A stretch of DNA of 64,000 nucleotides from Marinirhabdus sp050859505 (GCF_050859505.1 NZ_CP193934.1:2418001-2482000), one strand, 5' to 3'; shown: positions 8,064 to 17,294, numbered from the stretch's first letter. Numbers and translations are program-made. The notes: generated from the letters alone by a model not told the origin.

Positions 8064-9371
8064 ATGATTACCATACTAAACCCAAGCCAGGAAACCTGGC
8101 CAACAATTCTCCAACGCCCCACCCAAACCGTTAAAGATATTGAAGCTACTGTGTCCGAAATATTTTCTGAAATTGAAAAAAAAGGAGATAGAGCTGTTGC
8201 CAAATACACTCAATTGTTTGATGGGGTGACCATAGACACGCTACAGGTTTCTGAAGATGAGTTAAATTCTGCTGAAATCACTTCCGTATTAAAAGACGCT
8301 ATTCAACTCGCAAAAAATAATATCTCACGATTTCACGGTGCTCAAAAAACCGAAAGAATAGAATTGGAGACGATGCCAGGAGTAGCATGCTGGCAGGAAA
8401 AACGACCTATTCAAAAAGTAGGTTTATACATTCCAGGAGGAACAGCACCTTTGTTTTCAACTATTTTAATGTTGGCCGTTCCTGCACAATTAGCCGGCTG
8501 TAAAGAAATAGTGCTTTGCACACCACCTGATAAAAATGGAAAGATTAGCCCGGCTATTTTATACACGGCTAAATTATGTGGCATCACAAAAATTTTTAAA
8601 GTAGGGGGCATTCAAGCCATAGCTGCCATGACGTTTGGAACCGAAAGCATGCCACAAGTGTATAAAATTTTTGGTCCAGGCAATCAGTTTGTTACAGTTG
8701 CCAAACAATTAGCTACCAAATACGGCGTAGCCATCGACATGCCAGCTGGTCCAAGTGAACTGCTTGTTTTTGCAGATGAAACCGCCCACGCAGCTTTTGT
8801 AGCTTCCGATTTATTGAGCCAGGCAGAACACGGAGCAGATAGTCAAGTGGTTTTAGTGACTACCTCTACTCATTTGTTGGAGCAAGTCGCTGCTGAAGTT
8901 GAAACACAACTGCAAGTACTTCCCAGAAAAGAGATAGCAGCAAAAGCTATAAAGCATTCTAAATTAATTTTAATGAATACTGAAGAAGAAGCACTTCAAT
9001 TAATAAACCAGTACGCACCAGAGCATTTTAGTGTGGTATGTAAAAACGAAGCTTACTTTGTAGATAATATTCAAAATGCAGGTTCTGTTTTTATTGGTAA
9101 GTATACCCCAGAAAGCGCCGGAGACTATGCCTCTGGAACCAATCATACGCTACCAACAAACGGGTATTCAAAGCAATATTCAGGAGTGAATCTGGATAGT
9201 TTTTTAAAGAGTATGACGTTTCAGAAAATTTCTTCAACAGGAATTCAGAATATTGGCCCAGCCATAGAGCACATGGCCAATGCAGAAGGTTTGCAAGCGC
9301 ATAAAAATGCTGTTACGCTACGATTAGATACGTTAAATAATAAAAGTTCCTTCCCTGCTGGGAGAGAGTAG
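8064..9371 (+). CDS. hisD: Histidinol dehydrogenase
   Basis: HisD oxidises histidinol to histidine in two NAD-dependent steps. Visible are zinc ligands Gln and His in LLSQAEHGADS, the catalytic Glu-His pair in APEHF, Asp and His in GDYASGTNHTLP, and the last zinc His in AEGLQAHKNAV. I chose the ATG at 8064 (435 residues), which begins MITILNPSQETW. The frame extends upstream to a TTG at 8004, but the extra 20 residues (which include a repeat-derived stretch) are not family-like and lie in the hisG-hisD spacer. It ends 8 bp before hisC. Confidence 0.96.
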   Translation: MITILNPSQETWPTILQRPTQTVKDIEATVSEIFSEIEKKGDRAVAKYTQLFDGVTIDTLQVSEDELNSAEITSVLKDAIQLAKNNISRFHGAQKTERIELETMPGVACWQEKRPIQKVGLYIPGGTAPLFSTILMLAVPAQLAGCKEIVLCTPPDKNGKISPAILYTAKLCGITKIFKVGGIQAIAAMTFGTESMPQVYKIFGPGNQFVTVAKQLATKYGVAIDMPAGPSELLVFADETAHAAFVASDLLSQAEHGADSQVVLVTTSTHLLEQVAAEVETQLQVLPRKEIAAKAIKHSKLILMNTEEEALQLINQYAPEHFSVVCKNEAYFVDNIQNAGSVFIGKYTPESAGDYASGTNHTLPTNGYSKQYSGVNLDSFLKSMTFQKISSTGIQNIGPAIEHMANAEGLQAHKNAVTLRLDTLNNKSSFPAGRE

Positions 9372-9379
9372 TTCGAACT

Positions 9380-10432
9380 ATGAAAAATAATTTCAACATA
9401 CAAACTTTGATCCGCACGAATGTGGCCAAGATGCAATCTTACAGCAGTGCTCGTGATGAATACAACGATCCAAATGATACTACCATTTTTTTGGACGCGA
9501 ATGAGAATCCGTTTGACACGGGGCTAAACCGATATCCAGATCCTAATCAGACAGCGCTCAAAAAAGTTTTATCCAAGCTGAAAGGAGTACCTCCTGAAAA
9601 TATACTGCTAGGGAATGGTAGTGATGAAGTACTGGATTTAATTTTCAGAGCCTTTTGTGAACCCAATCGCGATAGTGTTATTACGTTGCCACCTACCTAT
9701 GGTATGTATAATGTTTTAGCAAATTTAAATGCTGTTCAGGTTTTGGAAGTACCCCTTTCAGCAGACTTTAAACCTAAGGTTGATGAAATTTTGGCAGCCA
9801 TTTTAAATACTACAAAGATTATATTCTTGTGTTCCCCTAACAATCCATCTGGCAATGTGTTTTCAGAAAAAAAAGTAGAACGCTTACTTATGCAGTTTCA
9901 TGGTTTGGTAGTTATCGATGAAGCGTATATAGATTTTAGTGATAACTTTAGTTGGCTGAAATTTTTGGATGAGTTTCCTAATCTTATTATCACACAAACA
10001 TTCTCCAAGGCATATGGTATGGCAGGAATTAGACTGGGAGTTTGTTATGGGTCTACTGAAATAATTTCAGTTTTAAAGAAAATTAAACCTCCCTATAATG
10101 TGAATCAACTTACGCAGAAAAAAGCCTTAAAACGTTTAAAGAATAGAGATAAAGTTGAAAAAGAAATCAAAGCAATACAGCAAAGTAGAACGTTACTTTT
10201 AGCAGAGTTAGAAAAGATTACCTACGTAAAGCGCGTTTTCCCGTCGCAGGCCAATTTCTTTTTATTAAAAGTAGACGATGCCACTACCCGATACAAACAG
10301 CTACTCACAAAAGGCATTATAGTTAGAAACAGAACAAAACAAAAAGGGTGCGAGAATATGTTGAGAGTAACCGTAGGAACGGCTCAGGAAAATAAAGAAT
10401 TGATCAAACAAATGAAATCATTACAACTATAA
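9380..10432 (+). CDS. hisC: Histidinol-phosphate aminotransferase
   Basis: HisC is a PLP enzyme that converts imidazole-acetol phosphate and glutamate to histidinol phosphate. The 350-residue protein shows the fold-type I pattern: the DANENP substrate loop near residue 39, LGNGSDEVLDL for the PLP phosphate side, SPNNPSGN, IDEAYIDF with the ring-stacking Asp, and the Schiff-base lysine in TFSKAYGMAGIRLG (about residue 211). The start at 9380 (MKNNFNIQTLI) leaves an 8-bp gap after hisD; hisB follows after 3 bp. Confidence 0.96.
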   Translation: MKNNFNIQTLIRTNVAKMQSYSSARDEYNDPNDTTIFLDANENPFDTGLNRYPDPNQTALKKVLSKLKGVPPENILLGNGSDEVLDLIFRAFCEPNRDSVITLPPTYGMYNVLANLNAVQVLEVPLSADFKPKVDEILAAILNTTKIIFLCSPNNPSGNVFSEKKVERLLMQFHGLVVIDEAYIDFSDNFSWLKFLDEFPNLIITQTFSKAYGMAGIRLGVCYGSTEIISVLKKIKPPYNVNQLTQKKALKRLKNRDKVEKEIKAIQQSRTLLLAELEKITYVKRVFPSQANFFLLKVDDATTRYKQLLTKGIIVRNRTKQKGCENMLRVTVGTAQENKELIKQMKSLQL

Positions 10433-10435
10433 ACA

Positions 10436-11569
10436 ATGAAAAAAATACTTTTTATAGATCGAGACGGTACTCTCATTAAAGAAACTGTAGACGAACAGAT
10501 AGATGCCTTTGAAAAGATGATTTTCTATCCAAAAGCCTTTACATATTTAGGGAAAATTGCAAAAGAGCTGGATTTTGAGCTGGTAATGATTACCAACCAA
10601 GACGGGCTGGGGACCGATGTGTTTCCTGAAGAAACCTTTTGGCCCGTGCAAAATTTTATTCTAACATCGTTTAAAAATGAAGGGGTTGTATTTGATAAAG
10701 TTTTCTTAGACAGGACCTTTCCACACGAAAATGCGAATACCCGAAAGCCAGGGACAGGATTGCTTACCGAATATTTTGAAGGAGCGTATGACCTGGCCAA
10801 CTCATTCGTAATAGGAGATCGACTAACCGATATAGAATTGGCTAAAAACTTAGGTTCCAAAGGAATTTTCATCAACGATGAAACCAATTTGGGCACTACA
10901 GAAATTACGGTAAAACGAGAGGCACTGGACACGTTTATTGCCTTAGAGACCAACGATTGGGAAAAAATATACGAGTTCTTAAAAATGAAAGAAAGAACTG
11001 CGATTATTAAAAGAAAAACCAACGAGACCGATATTTATATTACATTAAATCTTGATGGCACTGGAAAAAGTAAGATTGATACTGGAATTGCATTTTTCGA
11101 TCATATGCTGGATCAGATTGCGCGTCACGGGCAAATGGATTTGGATATTACTGTAAAAGGAGATTTGGAAGTAGATGAGCATCACACGATTGAAGATACC
11201 GCCATTGCCCTAGGCGAGGCTTTTCATAAGGCGCTCGGAAATAAATTAGGGATAGAACGTTACGGTTTCTGTCTCCCAATGGACGACTGCTTAGCGCAAG
11301 TAGCCATTGATTTTGGTGGAAGAAACTGGCTAGTTTGGGAAGCCGATTTTAAACGTGAAATGATAGGCAAAATGCCTGCGGAAATGTTTTATCATTTCTT
11401 TAAAAGTTTTACAGATGGAGCAAAAGCGAATCTGAACATTAAAGCTGAAGGAACCAACGAGCACCATAAAATTGAAGCCATTTTTAAAGCGTTTGCCAAA
11501 GCCATTAAAGTAGCCACTAAACGAGATGTGGAGAAGATGATTTTGCCATCAACCAAAGGGATGTTATAA
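10436..11569 (+). CDS. hisB: Bifunctional histidinol-phosphatase / imidazoleglycerol-phosphate dehydratase
   Basis: A 377-residue fusion of two pathway steps. Residues 1-165 are a HAD phosphatase: FIDRDGTL with the nucleophile Asp, the TNQDG motif II, RKPGTG, and VIGDRLTDIELA with the acidic pair. Residues about 185-377 are IGP dehydratase: GIAFFDHMLDQIARHG, the metal-binding VDEHHTIEDTAIALG and a second E-HH-KIEA site near the end. The same fusion is found in enterobacteria and Bacteroidota. It starts 3 bp after hisC, and its stop shares a base with the ATG of hisH (TAATG). Confidence 0.97.
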   Translation: MKKILFIDRDGTLIKETVDEQIDAFEKMIFYPKAFTYLGKIAKELDFELVMITNQDGLGTDVFPEETFWPVQNFILTSFKNEGVVFDKVFLDRTFPHENANTRKPGTGLLTEYFEGAYDLANSFVIGDRLTDIELAKNLGSKGIFINDETNLGTTEITVKREALDTFIALETNDWEKIYEFLKMKERTAIIKRKTNETDIYITLNLDGTGKSKIDTGIAFFDHMLDQIARHGQMDLDITVKGDLEVDEHHTIEDTAIALGEAFHKALGNKLGIERYGFCLPMDDCLAQVAIDFGGRNWLVWEADFKREMIGKMPAEMFYHFFKSFTDGAKANLNIKAEGTNEHHKIEAIFKAFAKAIKVATKRDVEKMILPSTKGML

Positions 11570-12195
11570 TGAAAATAGCAATTATAAATTATGGAGCGGG
11601 CAATATTAAGAGCATTCAATTTGCATTAAACCGCTTGGGATACGAGGGTGTCCTTTCAGATAATGAGGCTGAAATCCGTAAGGCAGATTACGTAATTTTT
11701 CCGGGCGTAGGAGAGGCGAGTAGTGCGATGAAGAAATTGATGGAATCTGGTCTAGACAAAATTATTCCAACGCTTACACAACCCGTGTTGGGTGTTTGTC
11801 TGGGAATGCAGTTAATGTGTAAAGCTTCGGAAGAAGGAAACACAAAAGGATTGGGAATTTTTGATGTGAATGTAGTAAAGTTTCCTTGTCAGCCAGCGCA
11901 CAGTCGAAGGGTTCAGAAACAGGAGAAGCTTCAGATCAAAATTCCTCAGATAGGGTGGAATACAATTGAAAACTTGAAAGGAGATTTATTCAGTACTATT
12001 TCAGAAAATGAATTTATGTACACCGTGCATAGCTTCTATGCGCCAATATGTAAAGAAAGTATTGCTGAAACTGAATACGGAGTTCGCTATTCCGCAGCTT
12101 TGCAAAAGAATAATTTTTACGGCGTTCAGTTTCACCCAGAGAAAAGTAGTAGTGCGGGTGAAGTGGTATTGAAAAATTTTTTAAAAATTAAATAA
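11569..12195 (+). CDS. hisH: Imidazole glycerol phosphate synthase, glutaminase subunit
   Basis: HisH releases ammonia from glutamine and passes it to HisF. The triad is visible: Cys in GVCLGMQ (about residue 80), and His and Glu in FHPEKSSSA (about 186-188). At 208 residues it is slightly long. The extra length lies around residues 104-116, where QPAHSRRVQKQEK interrupts the usual short link before PQIGWN. The DNA for this stretch (about 11890-11925) resembles the dispersed GCGCnnAGTCGAAGGG-type repeats of flavobacteria, so it looks like a repeat-derived in-frame insertion away from the active site. Translation is coupled to hisB by a one-base overlap. Confidence 0.95.
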   Translation: MKIAIINYGAGNIKSIQFALNRLGYEGVLSDNEAEIRKADYVIFPGVGEASSAMKKLMESGLDKIIPTLTQPVLGVCLGMQLMCKASEEGNTKGLGIFDVNVVKFPCQPAHSRRVQKQEKLQIKIPQIGWNTIENLKGDLFSTISENEFMYTVHSFYAPICKESIAETEYGVRYSAALQKNNFYGVQFHPEKSSSAGEVVLKNFLKIK

Positions 12196-12247
12196 GCCTG
12201 CCCCTTGAACAGTATCGAGGATACAATTAGTCACGAAAATTAAAATC

Positions 12248-13000
12248 ATGAGAATTATCCCAGCCATAGATATTATAGACGGAAAGTGTGTGCGCTTGAG
12301 CAAAGGCAATTACAGCACTAAAAAAATATACAATGAGCATCCATTAGAGATGGCAAAACAGTTTGAAGCTCACGGAATTCAATATTTACATTTAGTAGAT
12401 TTAGACGGCGCCAAAAGCAAGCACATTGTAAACCATAAGGTTTTAGAACAAATTGCGTCTAAAACAAGCCTTACAATTGATTTTGGTGGCGGATTAAAAA
12501 CAGATGAAGACCTTCGCGTTGCTTTTGAAAGCGGCGCAAGCCAAATCACAGGCGGAAGTATTGCAGTAAAAGATCAAGAAACCTTTAAAAGCTGGATACA
12601 AAAATACGGTTCAGGAAAAATTATCTTGGGAGCCGATGCATTGGCCGAAAAAATTGCTGTGAGCGGTTGGCAGGAGGAGAGTGACCAGGAATTAATTCCG
12701 TTTATACAAGGGTATCAAAAAGTAGGAATTCAATATGTAATCTGTACCGATATTAGCAAAGATGGTATGTTACAAGGCCCGGCATTTGATTTGTATAAAA
12801 AGATTCTAGAAAATTGCCGAGAGCAAACACAGAGCGGAGTCGAAATAAAATTAATTGCCTCCGGAGGTATTTCCACCTTTGATGAACTCCCTAAACTAGC
12901 TGAAATAGGCTGCGAAGGAACCATTATTGGAAAAGCTATTTATGAAAATAGAATCTCTTTAAAACAACTTGAAAAATATATAACAAATGTTTCTGTGTGA
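12248..13000 (+). CDS. hisA: ProFAR isomerase
   Basis: HisA isomerises the ProFAR aminoaldose to the ketose PRFAR. The 250-residue TIM barrel has the catalytic Asp in IPAIDIIDG (residue 8) and the second Asp in the GADAL strand of the other half-barrel, with phosphate-binding GGG and ASGG/GIIGKA loops in each half. The start MRIIPAIDI is typical. It follows hisH after 52 bp; that spacer carries a short repeat-like sequence. Confidence 0.97.
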   Translation: MRIIPAIDIIDGKCVRLSKGNYSTKKIYNEHPLEMAKQFEAHGIQYLHLVDLDGAKSKHIVNHKVLEQIASKTSLTIDFGGGLKTDEDLRVAFESGASQITGGSIAVKDQETFKSWIQKYGSGKIILGADALAEKIAVSGWQEESDQELIPFIQGYQKVGIQYVICTDISKDGMLQGPAFDLYKKILENCREQTQSGVEIKLIASGGISTFDELPKLAEIGCEGTIIGKAIYENRISLKQLEKYITNVSV

Positions 13001-13111
13001 CCTTGTACTTCTCTATGAAACCTTAGGTAGCTACGTACGCAGCGATACCTACCGGGATTTACAGAAAAAGAAACGACTCAATTTTACTTAACCATTTAAT
13101 TACGCAATCAC

Positions 13112-13867
13112 GTGTTAACAAAAAGAATTATTCCTTGTCTAGACATTAAAGATGGAAGAACCGTAAAAGGTGTCAACTTCGTAAATCTACGTGATGCGGG
13201 CGACCCCGTTGAACTGGCTACACTGTATTCTGAAAACGGAGCCGATGAGTTGGTATTCCTGGACATTTCAGCCACGGAAGAAAAACGAAAAACATTGGCC
13301 AATTTGGTATTGAATATTGCTGAAGCAATTAATATCCCATTTACAGTAGGCGGCGGGATTTCAAGCGTAGCAGATGTAGCTGTTTTACTTAATAATGGCG
13401 CCGATAAAGTTTCTATAAATTCTTCAGCAGTAAAGAATCCGCAACTCATTAATGATCTGGTGGCTAAATTTGGCACCCAATGTATTGTTGTAGCGATTGA
13501 TGCAAAAATTATACATGGAGAATGGATAGTACATTTGGTGGGCGGAAAAGTACCTACACAACTTAATCTCTTTGATTGGGCTAAGGAAGTGGAGCAACGA
13601 GGCGCGGGAGAGATTTTATTTACTTCCATGGATAACGATGGCACCAAAGATGGTTTTGCGAATGAAGCGTTGGCAAAACTTTCAGAAGTACTTAATATTC
13701 CTATCATAGCTTCGGGCGGGGCGGGAAGTATTAAACATTTTTCAGATACCTTTACAATTGGGAAAGCAGATGCCGCCTTGGCAGCAAGTGTGTTTCATTT
13801 TAAGGAAATAGAGATATCAGTATTAAAAAAAGAACTAAAACAAAAGGGAATCCCTGTGCGATTATAA
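13112..13867 (+). CDS. hisF: Imidazole glycerol phosphate synthase, cyclase subunit
   Basis: HisF is the TIM-barrel partner of HisH that forms IGP and AICAR. The 251-residue protein has the catalytic Asp pair in IIPCLDIKDG (residue 11) and VVAIDAK (about 130), plus phosphate loops GGG near residue 80 and SGGAGS in the second half. Translation starts at a GTG (13112); no better ATG precedes the conserved LTKRIIPCLD. The 111-bp gap from hisA contains a palindromic stretch with a 12-mer (CCTTAGGTAGCT) that recurs at 45037. Confidence 0.96.
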   Translation: MLTKRIIPCLDIKDGRTVKGVNFVNLRDAGDPVELATLYSENGADELVFLDISATEEKRKTLANLVLNIAEAINIPFTVGGGISSVADVAVLLNNGADKVSINSSAVKNPQLINDLVAKFGTQCIVVAIDAKIIHGEWIVHLVGGKVPTQLNLFDWAKEVEQRGAGEILFTSMDNDGTKDGFANEALAKLSEVLNIPIIASGGAGSIKHFSDTFTIGKADAALAASVFHFKEIEISVLKKELKQKGIPVRL

Positions 13868-13930
13868 ATAAAATAACCATTGGGTTTACCACCTCTAAAG
13901 TCTCCTCGAGGGGACACTAACGTAACAATT

Positions 13931-14545
13931 ATGACAATAGATTTTAAAAAATACCCCAACAACTTAGTGCCAGCAATTATTCAGGATAATTTGACCAAAA
14001 ATGTATTAATGCTAGGTTTTATGAACGAAGAAGCCTTCGAAAAGACCGAAAAAACAGGAAAAGTAACCTTTTATAGCCGAAGTAAAAACAGACTTTGGAC
14101 CAAAGGGGAAGAAACTGGAAATTACTTAAATTTAATTTCTGTAAAAGTAGATTGTGACAATGATACGTTATTAATTCAGGCAAAACCTGAAGGACCAGCT
14201 TGTCATAAAGGTACCGACACCTGTTGGGGTGAGAAGAATATTTCCAATTTCGGATTTCTTTCGTATCTCGAAAATGTGATAGAAGATAGAAGAAACGATG
14301 GCGAACAAGAAAAAAGTTATGTAGCGCAGCTCTTTAAAAAAGGGATGAATAAAATTGCCCAAAAAGTAGGGGAAGAAGCCGTAGAAGTAGTGATTGAGGC
14401 CAAAGACGACAACGATCTGGCATTTTTAAATGAAAGTGCAGACCTTATGTTTCATTTTATGGTTCTCTTGCAGGCTAAAGGATTTCATATTAGAGATGTT
14501 GAGAAAACATTGCAGTCGCGCCATAAGTTTGATAGGAACGAGTAA
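13931..14545 (+). CDS. hisIE: Bifunctional phosphoribosyl-AMP cyclohydrolase / phosphoribosyl-ATP pyrophosphatase
   Basis: A 204-residue fusion catalysing steps 2 and 3 of the pathway. HisI part (about 1-110): SRSKNRLWTKGEETGN, VDCDNDTLL and the Cys-rich CHKGTDTCW metal site. HisE part (about 115-204): a MazG-like helical domain with KVGEEAVEVVIEA and NESADLMFH acidic motifs. I start at the ATG at 13931 (MTIDFKKYPNNLV); the frame extends 17 codons upstream through a palindromic CCTCGAGG spacer repeat that does not look like protein. It is the last gene of the operon, directly before a strong terminator. Confidence 0.95.
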   Translation: MTIDFKKYPNNLVPAIIQDNLTKNVLMLGFMNEEAFEKTEKTGKVTFYSRSKNRLWTKGEETGNYLNLISVKVDCDNDTLLIQAKPEGPACHKGTDTCWGEKNISNFGFLSYLENVIEDRRNDGEQEKSYVAQLFKKGMNKIAQKVGEEAVEVVIEAKDDNDLAFLNESADLMFHFMVLLQAKGFHIRDVEKTLQSRHKFDRNE

Positions 14546-14552
14546 ATTAATA

Positions 14553-14605
14553 GAAAACCGAACGTAGAAAGTAGACGCTTTTTCCAATTTCTACGTTCGG
14601 TTTTC
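14553..14605. terminator. Bidirectional terminator between hisIE and a convergent gene
   Basis: A perfect 18-bp inverted repeat (14553-14570 with 14588-14605) with a 17-nt loop. Arms begin GAAAACCG and end CGGTTTTC, so each strand has a short T-run. It lies 7 bp after the his operon and overlaps the stop codon of the convergent serine hydrolase gene. Confidence 0.85.
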
Positions 14606-15719
14606 AATTGTAAAGTTTTGCGGCAATTCCTTGAGCCACCGATGTCCAGCTACCTGTGTTACCAACTTTTTCTCCCAATCTTACGATAATCACATTTTTC
14701 TCAGGATTTACATATATATGTTGTCCTAGAATTCCTTCGGCTTCGAATGAAGTGTCTTTTTGGTTGATCCACCATTGATGCTGGTAATAAGCTACTTTGC
14801 CGCCGCTAGTATCTATTTTGGTTGAATTTTCTACCCATTCTTCAGAAACTAGTTGTATACCGTTCCAGTTTCCTTTGTTGAGGTACAATCTGCCAATTTT
14901 AGCAAAATCCCTGGCTCTGGCGTTTAAACAGCAAAATGTTTTCTCTACACCATTGTTTTTTTTGTCCAAACTCCAGTTAGCATCATATTCCATCCCTAAT
15001 GGTTTCCAGATTTTAGTCTCTAAATATTCTGAAATAGTAACATCTTTTAAGGCTGCATCTAGTACCATTCCCAACACTTGACTATCGCCACTACTATATT
15101 TAAAGCGTGTTCCGGGTTCGTGCGCTATCTTCTTATGGTTCACAGCTTTGGAAACATTGGTTCCGTAGTAAAAGGTGGCAGCATCGCCAAAAGGATTTGT
15201 GTAACTTTCATTAAAATCTATTCCAGAAGTCATATTTAGTAAATGCTCGATAGTGACATCTTTAAATTTCTCATCTTCTAAATCGGTTAAATAATTGGTT
15301 ACGGGCTCATGAATAGATTTTATTTTTCCTTCATCTATAGCAACACCAACCAGTATTGAAAGTACAGATTTTGCCATAGAAAACGAATTTACAATAGAGC
15401 TTTCCTCATAGTCATTAAAGTAGTTTTCGTACAGAATGCTATCGTTTTGAATCACTAGATAAGCTACTGTTTTATTGGAGATTAGATACTCTTCAAATAT
15501 AATTTTTGTTTTTTCCCCTTTAGAAGTAAGCGTAAGCGAATCCTGAACAAATTGCATGGAAGCTTTTGGAAACGTAAAAGCATTTTCTGGTTTCGCAATG
15601 CTGCGGCTTGGGAAAATCTGGTAGTCGGTTATATTTGCGTAGTTGTAATAGACAAATCGTCCTAATTTACAAGAGGTGCAAAGAATACAGAGAAGGGAAA
15701 GGATGAGTATTTTTTTCAT
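14604..15719 (-). CDS. Beta-lactamase-family serine hydrolase (lipoprotein)
   Basis: A 371-residue protein with a lipoprotein signal peptide: a hydrophobic start, then LCTSC with the lipid-modified Cys at residue 17. The class C beta-lactamase/esterase fold is shown by S-M-A-K at 114-117 (nucleophile Ser and general-base Lys) and by the YSSGDSQ element that replaces Tyr-x-Asn. The family includes esterases, D-aminopeptidases and penicillin-binding proteins; the substrate is not predictable. It is 36 bp downstream of the S41 peptidase gene on the same strand, so the two secreted hydrolases are probably one operon. Its stop codon is within the terminator shared with the his operon. Confidence 0.85.
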   Translation of the reverse strand: MKKILILSLLCILCTSCKLGRFVYYNYANITDYQIFPSRSIAKPENAFTFPKASMQFVQDSLTLTSKGEKTKIIFEEYLISNKTVAYLVIQNDSILYENYFNDYEESSIVNSFSMAKSVLSILVGVAIDEGKIKSIHEPVTNYLTDLEDEKFKDVTIEHLLNMTSGIDFNESYTNPFGDAATFYYGTNVSKAVNHKKIAHEPGTRFKYSSGDSQVLGMVLDAALKDVTISEYLETKIWKPLGMEYDANWSLDKKNNGVEKTFCCLNARARDFAKIGRLYLNKGNWNGIQLVSEEWVENSTKIDTSGGKVAYYQHQWWINQKDTSFEAEGILGQHIYVNPEKNVIIVRLGEKVGNTGSWTSVAQGIAAKLYN

Positions 15720-15755
15720 AATATCGTTTGTGAATAACGCTATACCTTGGTTAAT

Positions 15756-16991
15756 TTATTTGGTGTTATTTAGTATTTCAATAGTTTGCTCAATCCAATC
15801 TGTATCGAAGTCAAGTTTAATTTCCGGAACTACTCCTGTCCCCTCGTACTTAAAAAATGGATCGTGAAAATTCATATCGGTAGTGTTGTATGTAAAATAT
15901 CCTGAAGGAGATACAGGAGATTTTTTGTCACTTCCATAAGCAAGAATACCTCTAGTAGTTTGTCCCAGATGAACTGTGCCTTCTAATTCTCGTAATTTTA
16001 CAGTAAACTGTTCTGCGTTACTTCCTGTAAACTGGTTCGTGATTACATAAACCTTTACTTCTTTTTTCTTAAAAAGTTTTAAAAATGGATCAGAAACTTC
16101 ATAACTACCTCCGCCGTTAGTTCTCAAATCTAAAATAAGATTACCAGCTGTTAATTTTTGCTCCATTTCTGAAATGAAATTTTCCTGCGCTCTGCGGTTA
16201 CTAGAGCTTCCTGAAAAAGTTTTCATTCGTATATACTGGGAGCCATCTCTACCTATTTTAAAGTCCCAGTTGAGCGTGTCATTTTCTATAAACTCGAAAC
16301 TATTTTCATTTTTTTCTTTTTTGAAACCCCAGATTCTATCATTTTCAAATTGCAAATTTTTTGCATAATAGGGTCTGTAAGTATTGCTGTCATAATAATA
16401 TAAATCGTAGTTGCCATAGGCATTCTTAGTAGCCGAAAATTTGATCTGACCAGTTTCCCACAATGGATTTTTGCTTTCTAATACGATACCATCATAAGTA
16501 TCCTTACCATCATTCTTATAAATACCCATTACAAAATCTTCACCCTGTTCGTAGATTCCTTCAAAACTACTTGTGGGCTTTTGTGAGAGTTCTGTTTTTA
16601 ACGTTTCAATATCCTTATCTGTCCGAGGGTGGTTTTTAAAGCGAATGGAGTTTTTAAATTTTGAAATAGTGTCTTCTCCAGCATCTTTTTTTATAAATCC
16701 CGTATTTAATTTTACATAAGCGTGGTAGTCTTTTACAAAATCCATTTGTTGACTAAGAAGAATAAAGCAGGCTTCAATAGGAAGTTTTTCGGTCATTTTT
16801 GATGCTAATTGCGCATACAGAGCATCAAACTCATTTTCTTTTTGGTTTTTAACTTGTTCTTTAAAAGAAGGCATTCTCTTCATTTTCTTTACTAGAAAGT
16901 CAAGATCTTTTTTACAGTCGCAGGTTTCTACTTGTGCGAAAGATGCGATTGTAAATACAGATGTGAGTAGAAAGGTAAATAGCATTTTCAT
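15756..16991 (-). CDS. Secreted S41-family peptidase
   Basis: A 411-residue protein. I start at the ATG at 16991 (MKMLFTFLLTSVFTIASFAQ), which gives a clean signal peptide ending in ASFAQ; the frame runs 18 codons further upstream without a signal-like sequence. The C-terminal part (about 270-411) is a tail-specific-protease (TSPc) domain: LILDLRTNGGGS, a strand VYVITNQFTGSNAEQF with the likely nucleophile Ser, then GQTTRG and an SPSGYF strand. No PDZ domain is seen. The N-terminal part is a helical region with a conserved-looking CDCKKDLDFL start. S41 enzymes cleave near protein C-termini with a Ser-Lys dyad. A periplasmic location is inferred. Confidence 0.85.
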   Translation of the reverse strand: MKMLFTFLLTSVFTIASFAQVETCDCKKDLDFLVKKMKRMPSFKEQVKNQKENEFDALYAQLASKMTEKLPIEACFILLSQQMDFVKDYHAYVKLNTGFIKKDAGEDTISKFKNSIRFKNHPRTDKDIETLKTELSQKPTSSFEGIYEQGEDFVMGIYKNDGKDTYDGIVLESKNPLWETGQIKFSATKNAYGNYDLYYYDSNTYRPYYAKNLQFENDRIWGFKKEKNENSFEFIENDTLNWDFKIGRDGSQYIRMKTFSGSSSNRRAQENFISEMEQKLTAGNLILDLRTNGGGSYEVSDPFLKLFKKKEVKVYVITNQFTGSNAEQFTVKLRELEGTVHLGQTTRGILAYGSDKKSPVSPSGYFTYNTTDMNFHDPFFKYEGTGVVPEIKLDFDTDWIEQTIEILNNTK

Positions 16992-17224
16992 ATAGTTTGT
17001 TTTAGTTCCGAAAGCGTCGGTGGTTGTATTTATTTGATACCACAAACATATGGCTAGGAATTCTTGCAGACTAGTATATACAATGCTTTGGGGTGAAATG
17101 ACCGTTCCTTGTGGCGAAGTTTTAAGCTGTTTTTTGAATGGAATGTAGGTTGGGGTGAAATTTTAAAGTGATGTGACTTTTAAGCAACAACTTTCAATAG
17201 TAATAGCAGAAAAAACAATAATTT

Positions 17225-17280
17225 AATTCCCCAATTCCCCAATTCCCCAATTCCTCAATTCCCCAATTCCCCAATTCCCC
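17225..17280. repeat. Tandem 8-bp repeat (AATTCCCC x7)
   Basis: Seven head-to-tail copies of AATTCCCC, the fourth reading AATTCCTC, lie 15 bp beyond the stop codon of the LytTR gene within the 300-bp spacer that precedes it. Nothing else coding is visible in 16992-17294. The array is not a CRISPR because there are no spacers. Copy number is likely variable between strains. Confidence 0.95.
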
Positions 17281-17294
17281 AATCAACCCATCTC

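Noticed and set aside
13880..13930. Upstream start for hisIE
   Set aside because: The 17 extra codons cover a CCTCGAGG palindromic spacer; ATG 13931 gives the conserved start.
17225..17280. CRISPR array
   Set aside because: Direct repeats are only 8 bp with no spacers and no cas genes are present.
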